A DNA stretch of 12,122 nt. Source: Pseudomonadota bacterium (GTDB lineage: Bacteria > Pseudomonadota > Alphaproteobacteria > Rhizobiales > Xanthobacteraceae). The translations under genes were made by a program, and so were the position numbers. Shown piece by piece: positions 6,913 through 12,122 of the stretch. Numbering within the stretch: the first letter of the stretch is position 1; the number at the start of each line of letters is the position of its first letter. The stretch spans positions 1-12,122 of the forward strand of contig JAKAMD010000066.1 of the NCBI GenBank assembly GCA_021823875.1, given 5' to 3'. The notes beneath the pieces are model-generated. The model did not search any database. It had not been told where the DNA came from and saw only the letters and a program-made list of their open reading frames with translations.

Positions 6913-6918
6913 TTTATA
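6913..6918 (-). promoter_or_regulatory. Candidate -10 box for the cupin gene
   Basis: On the minus strand this reads TATAAA within the only AT-rich stretch of the divergent intergenic region, about 45 bases before the cupin start. The matching -35 position (TCAGGA at 17-base spacing) is a poor match, so the assignment is tentative. Confidence 0.3.
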
Positions 6919-6951
6919 CGGAATCTTCCACCGAGTCCTGAGCTACCCACA

Positions 6952-6969
6952 GGTTGCGAGTGTGCAACC
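6952..6969. promoter_or_regulatory. Dyad in the cupin/P-loop divergent promoter region
   Basis: GGTTGC (6952-6957) and GCAACC (6964-6969) are perfect 6-base inverted arms spaced by GAGTGT. The position, between two divergent genes and upstream of the likely start of the rightward transcript, suits a regulator-binding site, but no regulator gene is encoded in the window. Confidence 0.3.
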
Positions 6970-7001
6970 ATTACGACGCGGTGTTTGCGTAGTATCATGC
7001 T

Positions 7002-7017
7002 GACGAATCGGTTCGTC
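7002..7017 (+). promoter_or_regulatory. Short hairpin in the leader of the first P-loop gene
   Basis: GACGAA (7002-7007) and TTCGTC (7012-7017) pair perfectly around TCGG. It lies 21 bases before the preferred ATG and just upstream of the GAGAG ribosome-binding site. It could be an operator half of the divergent region or an mRNA hairpin. Confidence 0.25.
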
Positions 7018-7038
7018 CTCGATCCGTGAGAGATGTCC

Positions 7039-7797
7039 ATGGCCAAACCCGCTGTTATCCTGGTCGGCGCCGACAAAGGTGGCGTCGGCAAGACTACGGT
7101 TGCCCGCACTCTCTTAGATTATTTCGGCGCCCATCATACGGCGGTGCGCGCCTTCGACACCGAAAGCCCGCGCGGCACGCTCAAGCGCTTCCATCCCCAT
7201 GAGACCGAGGTGGTGGACGTCACTGCGGTGGCGGATCAGATGAAGATCTTCGACACGCTGGGTAGCGCGCAGGCCAAGGTCACGGTCATCGACGTGCGCG
7301 CCGGCCTGTTGTCGTCCACCCTGCAGGCACTCAGCGATATCGGGTTCATCGAATCGGCGCGGCGGAATCAGATCACCTTCGCGGTGTTCCACATCCTCGG
7401 GCCCTCGATCGCCTCGCTCGACGAAATCGCCGAAACCGCAAAATTCGTCGGCGATGCCAGCTATTTCCTGGTGAAGAACTTCATCAATAACACCAGCTTC
7501 TTCGATTGGGACCCGGCGACCTACAACGCCTATTTCAAGAAGCTCAATGGCGTCGAGGAAATCACCGTCCCGCATCTCAGCGAGATGGCCTGCGAGCAGG
7601 TGGAGCTGGCCAGCATCCCCTTCGTCACCTTCGTCGCCAACAAGACAGCCGCCAACGAGCCCGCCAACTATTCCTTTGTGTTGCGCGGCTATGTGCGGCA
7701 CTGGCTCGGCCAGGTCTGGGGCGAATTCGACCGGGTCAAGCTGAATGACCTGGTGGCGCCCAAGGCGGAGACCCAGATTCGCCAGGCGGTGGGGTAG
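7039..7797 (+). CDS. ParA/MinD-like P-loop ATPase, orphan
   Basis: This 252-residue protein belongs to the deviant-Walker-A (SIMIBI) ATPases. VILVGADKGGVGKTTVA at residues 6-22 holds the signature lysine (Lys13) and the P-loop Lys18. FDTESPRGTLKRF (39-51) follows the second strand, resembling the FDTDP region of TraL/ParA-like proteins. VTVIDVRAG (81-89, Asp85) is the Walker B-like strand, and VKNFINN (145-151) matches the base-recognition asparagine strand. No DNA-binding domain or amphipathic membrane-targeting tail is obvious, and no ParB gene is adjacent, so chromosome partitioning is not supported; the cargo is unknown. The ATG at 7039 is preferred over the ATG at 7033 because GAGAG (7028-7032) would touch the latter. 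It is paralogous to the next gene. Confidence 0.87.
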   Translation: MAKPAVILVGADKGGVGKTTVARTLLDYFGAHHTAVRAFDTESPRGTLKRFHPHETEVVDVTAVADQMKIFDTLGSAQAKVTVIDVRAGLLSSTLQALSDIGFIESARRNQITFAVFHILGPSIASLDEIAETAKFVGDASYFLVKNFINNTSFFDWDPATYNAYFKKLNGVEEITVPHLSEMACEQVELASIPFVTFVANKTAANEPANYSFVLRGYVRHWLGQVWGEFDRVKLNDLVAPKAETQIRQAVG

Positions 7798-7801
7798 GCG
7801 A

Positions 7802-7884
7802 CGTCGTTCCGGAATCCGGAAACACGTGAAGGGCCGGCATCTGGATTCCGGGTTCGGGTCTTGAGCCCGCGCCCCGGAATGACG
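7802..7884. repeat. Dispersed inverted repeat between the two P-loop genes
   Basis: The ends CGTCGTTCCGG (7802-7812) and CCGGAATGACG (7874-7884) are inverted copies differing at one base. The interior has further complementary pieces, such as GGATTCCGGG against the left CCGGAATCC. Elements of this form, reading CCGGAATGACG at one end and TCTTGAGCCCGCG within, are to my memory highly repeated in Bradyrhizobium-type genomes. It fills almost all of the 101-base gap between two otherwise adjacent genes. Confidence 0.8.
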
Positions 7885-7898
7885 AACAGGCTTGAACC

Positions 7899-8621
7899 AT
7901 GGCGTTCCGCAATTCGGTGACCATTGTCGTCTCGCCGCGGCCGCGCGTGGGCAAGACGCTGCTCGCCCGTTTGCTCACCGATTTTCATCGCTACGAGGGC
8001 CGCGATGTCATCGGCTTCGACGTCAACAGCGGGGACGAAACCCTGACGCAGTTCCTGCCGGCGCAGGCGAAGCCGGCCTCGATTGCCGATGTGCGCGGGC
8101 AGATGGCGCTGTTTGACAGCCTGATCGCCGACGACGGTATCAGCAAGGTGGTCGATCTCGGCGCGGAATCTTTCGCCGGGTTCTTCGCGCTGGCCGGCAA
8201 GATCGGCTTCGCCGAGGAGGCGCGGCGCCGGGCGGTAGCGCCGGCGGTGCTGTTCGTGATGACGCCCGACCGCACCGCGGTCGAAGCCTATCGTCACCTC
8301 TATGACCGCTTCCCGGCGCTCATGCTGGAGCCGGTGCACAACGAGATTCTGGGGCCGCCGGCGCGGCAGAAATACGTGTTCGTCGGCAGCGGCACGGTGA
8401 TGGTGCGCTTGCCGGCGCTGGCATCCGGTCTGCGCCGCCATATCGAGACGCCGCCGTTTCCGTTCGCCGACTTGCACCGCGCCGATCGGCTCGGCGTGCC
8501 GCTCGACGTCTATGACGACCTGCAGCGCTGGCTGCGCCGGGTCTTCCTCGAATTTCGCGAGCGCGAGCTGCGCCTCCTGCTCGCCGACTTGCAGTCGGCG
8601 TTCAAGTTCGGCTCGCGCTAG
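7899..8621 (+). CDS. Degenerate ParA-like P-loop protein, paralogue of the upstream gene
   Basis: The 240-residue product aligns along its first half with the upstream protein. VTIVVSPRPRVGKTLLAR (7-24) matches the Walker A region, FDVNSGDETLTQFLP (40-54) matches FDTESPRGTLKRFHP, and GQMALFDSL (67-75) matches DQMKIFDTL. KIGFAEEARRR (101-111) matches DIGFIESARR. The P-loop lysine and threonine (Lys19, Thr20) remain. The signature lysine is Arg14 and the two glycines are Pro15 and Arg16, so hydrolysis may be lost or altered. KVVDLGAE (83-90) is the Walker B-like strand. The start at 7899 has only a weak AGG 10 bases upstream, inside or beside the repeat. MFS transporter gene follows after 43 bases. 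Function unknown; a heterodimer partner of the first protein is a reasonable guess. Confidence 0.85.
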   Translation: MAFRNSVTIVVSPRPRVGKTLLARLLTDFHRYEGRDVIGFDVNSGDETLTQFLPAQAKPASIADVRGQMALFDSLIADDGISKVVDLGAESFAGFFALAGKIGFAEEARRRAVAPAVLFVMTPDRTAVEAYRHLYDRFPALMLEPVHNEILGPPARQKYVFVGSGTVMVRLPALASGLRRHIETPPFPFADLHRADRLGVPLDVYDDLQRWLRRVFLEFRERELRLLLADLQSAFKFGSR

Positions 8622-8664
8622 CGTCGATTTCTAACTGCCGGAAACTCTGCAATAATCGATTCCC

Positions 8665-9927
8665 ATGCCGCCGCTTCTCTTGTCGAGGCGCTTCGCGCCG
8701 CTTTTCTGGTGCCAGTTTTTCGCGGCATTCAACGACAATTTTCTCAAAACTGCCTTGGTGTTCCTGATCCTGTTTGGCCGTGAGGGCGCTCATGCCGAGG
8801 CGCTGATCACCAGCGCCAGCGCCGTGTTCATCGCGCCCTATTTTCTCCTGTCGGCGCTCGGCGGCGAGATTGCCGACCGCTACGACAAGGCCCGGGTGGC
8901 GCAGCGGCTGAAACTCACCGAGATCTGCGTCGCGGCGATTTCGGTCATAGGCTACGCGCTGTCCTCGCTGCCGGTCATGTTTTGCGCCTTGGCGGGCTTC
9001 GGCATTCTGGGCGCGCTGTTCGGGCCGATCAAATACGGCATTTTGCCCGACCATCTGCGGCGCGAGCAGTTGCCGGCCGGCAATGCGCTGGTCGAGGGCG
9101 CAACCTTCATGGCCATTCTGCTCGGCACCCTTGTCGGCGGACTGGCCTCGCGTGGCGGCGGCGAAACCTGGCTGTTCGCGCTGTTGGTCATCGGCATCGC
9201 GCTCGCCTGCTGGCTGTCGGCGCTCGCCATCCCGCACACCGGCGAGCGGGCGCCGCACCTCAAGATCACCTTCAACATCGCAACTTCCACGGCCGTCATG
9301 ATCCGCCACCTGCTGGCCGATCGCCGGCTGTGGTGGGGCGCGCTGGTGACGAGCTGGTTCTGGCTGATGGGCATTGTGGTGCTGTCGCTGCTGCCGCCGC
9401 TAATCAAGACGCTGATCGGCGGCAACGAGGACACGGTCACCGTTTATCTGGCGCTGTTTTCGGTTGCGGTCGGGCTCGGGTCGGGGCTGGCGGCACGCAT
9501 CGCGCATGGCCGTATCGTACTCACCACCACGCTGGTTGGCGCCGTGCTGCTGGCGGCTTTCGCGCTCGATCTCGGCATGGCCATCTGGCGCGCGCTGCCG
9601 GCGGCGACGCCGCAAACACCCGGTGCGGTGTTCACTTCGTTCCTGGGCGTCAACGTGGCGATCGACCTTGCCGGCATGGCGATTGCCGGCGGGCTGTTCA
9701 TCGTACCGGCTTTCGCGGCGGTGCAGGCCTGGAGCGAAGTCGAATACCGGGCGCGCACCGTCGCCGCGGTGAATGTGCTCAATTCCGCCGCCATGACCGG
9801 CGCGACCGTGGTGGTAGCGCTGTTGCAGGGCTACGGCGTGACGCTGCCGGTGCTGTTCGTCGGCATGGGCGCGGCAACGCTGGTTGTGGCCTATGCGATC
9901 TGGCGCACCATGCCGCAGGCGGAGTGA
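8665..9927 (+). CDS. LplT-like MFS transporter (lysophospholipid flippase family), stand-alone
   Basis: This 420-residue, highly hydrophobic protein, with roughly 12 predicted membrane spans, carries the marks of the LplT branch of the major facilitator family. These are FFAAFNDNFLKTA (18-30), the loop GGEIADRYDKA (66-76), GPIKYGILPDHL (120-131) and GNALVEGATFMAILLGT (139-155). LplT flips lysophospholipids to the inner leaflet for reacylation. In many bacteria this domain is encoded beside, or fused to, a PlsC acyltransferase and an acyl-ACP synthetase (Aas). Here the protein ends after the transporter and rlmN converges 10 bases later, so no Aas partner is present locally. The start has no good Shine-Dalgarno, but homologous sequence begins within a few residues of it. 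Substrate is inferred from family only. Confidence 0.88.
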   Translation: MPPLLLSRRFAPLFWCQFFAAFNDNFLKTALVFLILFGREGAHAEALITSASAVFIAPYFLLSALGGEIADRYDKARVAQRLKLTEICVAAISVIGYALSSLPVMFCALAGFGILGALFGPIKYGILPDHLRREQLPAGNALVEGATFMAILLGTLVGGLASRGGGETWLFALLVIGIALACWLSALAIPHTGERAPHLKITFNIATSTAVMIRHLLADRRLWWGALVTSWFWLMGIVVLSLLPPLIKTLIGGNEDTVTVYLALFSVAVGLGSGLAARIAHGRIVLTTTLVGAVLLAAFALDLGMAIWRALPAATPQTPGAVFTSFLGVNVAIDLAGMAIAGGLFIVPAFAAVQAWSEVEYRARTVAAVNVLNSAAMTGATVVVALLQGYGVTLPVLFVGMGAATLVVAYAIWRTMPQAE

Positions 9928-9937
9928 CGAGCGGCGA

Positions 9938-11170
9938 TCAGTCGGTCATCGCCATCGCGCGCAGCGCCAGGCGTTCGCGGGCGGTGAGTTTTTCGCTCGC
10001 GCTCTTGAGCTGGCCGCAGGCGGCGAGGATGTCGCGGCCGCGCGGCGTGCGCACCGGCGAAGCATAGCCGGCGTCGAACACCACCTGCGAGAATTTCTCG
10101 ATCTGCTCCCAGTCCGAGCATTCGTATTTCGAGCCCGGCCAGGGATTGAACGGAATCAGGTTGATCTTGGCCGGAATGCCCTTGAGCAGGCGCACCAATG
10201 CCTTGGCGTCCTCGATGGAATCGTTGACGCCCTTGAGCATGACGTATTCGAAGGTGATGCGCTTGGCGTTGGAGAGGCCGGGATAGTGGCGGCAGGCCTC
10301 CATCAATTGCGCGATCGGGTATTTGCGGTTGAGCGGAACCAGTTCGTTGCGCAAGTCGTCGCGGACCGCATGCAGCGAAATTGCCAGCATGCAGCCGATC
10401 TCGGCGCCGGCCCGTTCGATCATCGGCACCACGCCGGAGGTGGAGAGCGTGATGCGGCGTTTGGAAATGGCGATGCCGTCGCCGTCGGCGATGATCAACA
10501 AGGCGTCGCGCACCGCCTCGAAATTGTAGAGCGGCTCGCCCATGCCCATCATCACGATATTGGTGATGCAGCGCTCACCTGAGGGCACCACGCCGTCAGT
10601 GGGACGCGTGCCACCCGGCCAGTCGCCCAAACGATCACGCGCCGCCATCACTTGGCCGACGATCTCGCCGGCGGTGAGATTGCGCACCAGGCGCTGGGTG
10701 CCGGTGTGGCAGAACGAGCAGTTGAGCGTGCAGCCGACCTGGCTGGAGACGCACAGCGTGCCGCGCTCGCTGTCGGGGATGTAGACGCATTCGACTTCGT
10801 GCGGCAGGCCGCTATCCGGATCGCCGGGCAGCCGCAGCAGCCATTTGCGGGTGCCGTCGACCGAGACCTGCTCGGCCACCACTTCGGGACGGTCAAGCGT
10901 GTAATGCTCGGCGAGCGCCGCGCGCAGCTCCTTCGACACGCTGGTCATGTCTGCGAAGGAGGTGACGCCGCGGAAATAGAGCCAGTGCCAGAGCTGCTGC
11001 ACCCGCATCTTGCGCTGGCCCGGCGCCACGTCGAGGTGGCCGAAAGCATCGGCAAGCTCGGCGCGCGTCATCCCGATCAGCGACGGCTTCTCCGGCGCGA
11101 CATAACGCTCGAGCGGCGCCTTCTCGAGGAAGGCGGTCGCGGCGGAAGAGGTTTCAACAAGTGTCGTCAT
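9938..11170 (-). CDS. rlmN: RlmN, dual-specificity 23S rRNA A2503 / tRNA A37 C2-methyltransferase
   Basis: RlmN is a radical-SAM enzyme that methylates C2 of A2503 in 23S rRNA and of A37 in some tRNAs. The 410-residue protein has the [4Fe-4S] motif CTLNCSFC (Cys147, Cys151, Cys154). It has the mechanistic cysteine in LCVSSQVGC (Cys140) and the methyl-carrying cysteine in ILAACGQL (Cys385). MGMGEPLYNFEAV, the GVVP segment and FEYVMLKGVNDS are also diagnostic. It is somewhat longer than the Escherichia coli protein at the N-terminus, where about the first 30 residues look unconserved. The start ATG has no clear ribosome-binding site; Met34 (within IGMTRAELADAF) is a possible but less likely alternative. 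Its promoter should lie in or beyond the inverted repeat to the right. With TsaD, it is the second enzyme in the window that modifies tRNA A37. Confidence 0.97.
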   Translation of the reverse strand: MTTLVETSSAATAFLEKAPLERYVAPEKPSLIGMTRAELADAFGHLDVAPGQRKMRVQQLWHWLYFRGVTSFADMTSVSKELRAALAEHYTLDRPEVVAEQVSVDGTRKWLLRLPGDPDSGLPHEVECVYIPDSERGTLCVSSQVGCTLNCSFCHTGTQRLVRNLTAGEIVGQVMAARDRLGDWPGGTRPTDGVVPSGERCITNIVMMGMGEPLYNFEAVRDALLIIADGDGIAISKRRITLSTSGVVPMIERAGAEIGCMLAISLHAVRDDLRNELVPLNRKYPIAQLMEACRHYPGLSNAKRITFEYVMLKGVNDSIEDAKALVRLLKGIPAKINLIPFNPWPGSKYECSDWEQIEKFSQVVFDAGYASPVRTPRGRDILAACGQLKSASEKLTARERLALRAMAMTD

Positions 11171-11213
11171 CGGTCATCAATTTAGCACGGCATTGCCGCA
11201 AGCGCGCTTGCGC

Positions 11214-11355
11214 CTCCCCCTTGTGGGAGCGGGTGGCGAGTGCTGAAGCGCAACGAAGCACGAGCCGAGTGAGGGGTCGGCGCTACAATTGAGTGACTGA
11301 CCCCTCACCCGCCTCGCTCACTCCGTTCGCTCGGCAGCCCCTCCCACAAGGGGAG
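11214..11355. repeat. 142-bp imperfect inverted repeat between rlmN and ialB
   Basis: The outer arms CTCCCCCTTGTGGGAG (11214-11229) and CTCCCACAAGGGGAG (11341-11355) are complementary apart from one extra C. Inner arms GTGAGGGGTC (11269-11278) and GACCCCTCAC (11299-11308) are perfect, and the sequence between is partly complementary. The whole can fold into one long stem. Elements with this CCCCTTGTGGGAG edge and TCGCTCACTCCGTTCGCTCGG-like interior are, as I recall, dispersed in many Hyphomicrobiales genomes. It fills most of the 229-base gap, downstream of ialB and upstream of rlmN, so it may act as the ialB terminator. Confidence 0.8.
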
Positions 11356-11399
11356 AGGGAAAGAAGGGCCATGCCAACCTTATGTAGGGAGCGCATGCG

Positions 11400-11948
11400 T
11401 TATTTGCACTCCGCGGACACCTTGTCGAGCGCTTCGGAAATGCCCTTGAGCGAATAGGTGTCGGTGGTCTTGGTGCCGCGCGAGGATTCGCTGGTCACCA
11501 CCATCTGCGATCCCTTGCGCATGGTGGCGACCATCTGCGCTTCCTGGGCGGCGTTCTTCACCCAGGCGCCGTCGTCCTGGGTGTACAGCGTGAATTTGGT
11601 CGAACCGTCGATGGTGGCCTCGGCGTCGTAGCCGGCCTTCTGCGGATAGCCGACGATGACCGAGACTTCGTTCTTCACCTTCTCGGCCGGGCGGGTCGAG
11701 ATGAAGGCATAAGCCTGGTCGCGGCTGCGGCCGGGCGGGTCGGTGACGCCCTTGGTCGGCTTGGACAGCGCGAAACACACAATCTTGCCGCCGGGGTCGG
11801 CCTTGTAGGCGCCCCAGTCGCCGAATTGGCCGAGCAGCGTGGCTTGCTCGGTGGGAGATTTCTTCTGGGCTAAGGCGGGCGTAGCCAGCACGCCGACCGA
11901 AAGGATCAGCGGTGCGATCATGGTTCGGAGCAAAACAAGTCTATTCAT
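11400..11948 (-). CDS. Invasion-associated locus B (IalB) family exported protein
   Basis: The 182-residue precursor has a clear signal peptide: basic MNRLVLLR, a hydrophobic core to about residue 22, and a likely cleavage after ATPALA (residue 27). The mature part carries FGDWGAYKADPGGKIVCFA (about 42-60) and IVGYPQKAGYDAEATIDG, typical of the IalB family. Cysteines sit at 58 and at 181 next to the C-terminus, a probable disulphide. IalB was named for its role in erythrocyte invasion by Bartonella, but the family is widespread in free-living Hyphomicrobiales, where its periplasmic role is not established; the name should not be read as virulence. The ATG at 11948 is preceded by a GTAGGG ribosome-binding site. 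The frame ends in TAA at the left. Confidence 0.92.
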   Translation of the reverse strand: MNRLVLLRTMIAPLILSVGVLATPALAQKKSPTEQATLLGQFGDWGAYKADPGGKIVCFALSKPTKGVTDPPGRSRDQAYAFISTRPAEKVKNEVSVIVGYPQKAGYDAEATIDGSTKFTLYTQDDGAWVKNAAQEAQMVATMRKGSQMVVTSESSRGTKTTDTYSLKGISEALDKVSAECK

Positions 11949-12122
11949 CGGGCCCTACCGGTCAAGGTGATGACGGTCCGTCAAGCCGCCCCTCAGAATC
12001 GCTGGATATTAGCTCCTTAAGAGAGAATATCGGCAATGTGAAGGCGGCAATCCGCTACCCCCCGCCAAACACTAGCGTTCAAACGTTAACGCCGCTGCCA
12101 TCGCTTGACGCGGGGACCGTGT
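11949..12122. other. Intergenic region upstream of ialB
   Basis: No gene is recognised in these 174 bases. Two short dyads are visible: GACGG-T-CCGTC (11972-11982), 24 bases before the ialB start, and GCGTT...AACGC (12075-12092) around an AACGTT core. The ialB promoter should be here on the minus strand, but I cannot name a convincing -35/-10 pair. TTGACG near 12104 on the plus strand could serve a gene beyond the edge. Confidence 0.3.

Noticed and set aside
6047..7003. Plus-strand open frame of 318 codons over the cupin gene
   Set aside because: It is antisense to a well-supported cupin with a strong ribosome-binding site; the composition is typical of a shadow frame.
7039..8621. ParABS chromosome or plasmid partition locus
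   Set aside because: Only ParA-like proteins are present; there is no ParB-like gene and no parS-like inverted repeat, and the surrounding genes are ordinary core genes.
8982..10067. Plus-strand open frame of 361 codons overlapping the MFS gene and the end of rlmN
   Set aside because: Out-of-frame reading of the transporter gene, Arg-rich, with no membrane pattern of its own.
7802..11355. Inverted repeats as insertion-sequence ends or CRISPR repeats
   Set aside because: The elements at 7802-7884 and 11214-11355 contain no transposase frame and are single palindromes, not regularly spaced direct repeats.

Overview
The window looks like chromosomal DNA from a GC-rich alphaproteobacterium of the Hyphomicrobiales (Rhizobiales), most like the Bradyrhizobiaceae/Xanthobacteraceae. 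The evidence is the order tsaD / hemC-hemD-mic60-hemY, an IalB-family secreted protein, and three dispersed palindromic repeats of kinds I recall from Bradyrhizobium and Rhodopseudomonas relatives. This placement rests on recognition, not on a search. The region is mostly core genome; I see no phage, insertion sequence, integrase, CRISPR array or toxin-antitoxin pair.

Left block (1-5799). tsaD, which modifies tRNA at A37, runs leftward off the window edge. Divergent from it is a heme block: hemC and hemD carry out two consecutive steps of tetrapyrrole synthesis (porphobilinogen to hydroxymethylbilane to uroporphyrinogen III). They are followed by a Mic60/mitofilin-like inner-membrane protein and a HemY-type TPR membrane protein. 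The last two genes are 7 bases apart and probably co-translated. This is the gene neighbourhood in which the bacterial relatives of mitochondrial Mic60 are usually found.

Middle block (5800-7032). A palindromic repeat lies directly against a tRNA-Thr(CGT) gene. A convergent bicupin gene of unknown substrate follows, then a divergent promoter region with two dyads.

Right block (7033-12122). Two ParA/MinD-like P-loop proteins lie in tandem, separated by a dispersed repeat. They appear to be old duplicates of one another. The first has an intact deviant Walker A motif (KGGVGKTT); the second has lost the signature lysine and both glycines ahead of the GKT. No ParB or centromere-like sites are visible. 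A free-standing LplT-type MFS transporter follows 43 bases later. rlmN converges on it from the other strand. A 142-bp inverted repeat then separates rlmN from an exported IalB-family protein, also on the minus strand.

The most interesting element is the tandem P-loop pair, with its active/degenerate division and possible link to the lysophospholipid transporter. The bacterial Mic60 in its heme context comes next. Neither amounts to a proven new system from sequence alone.
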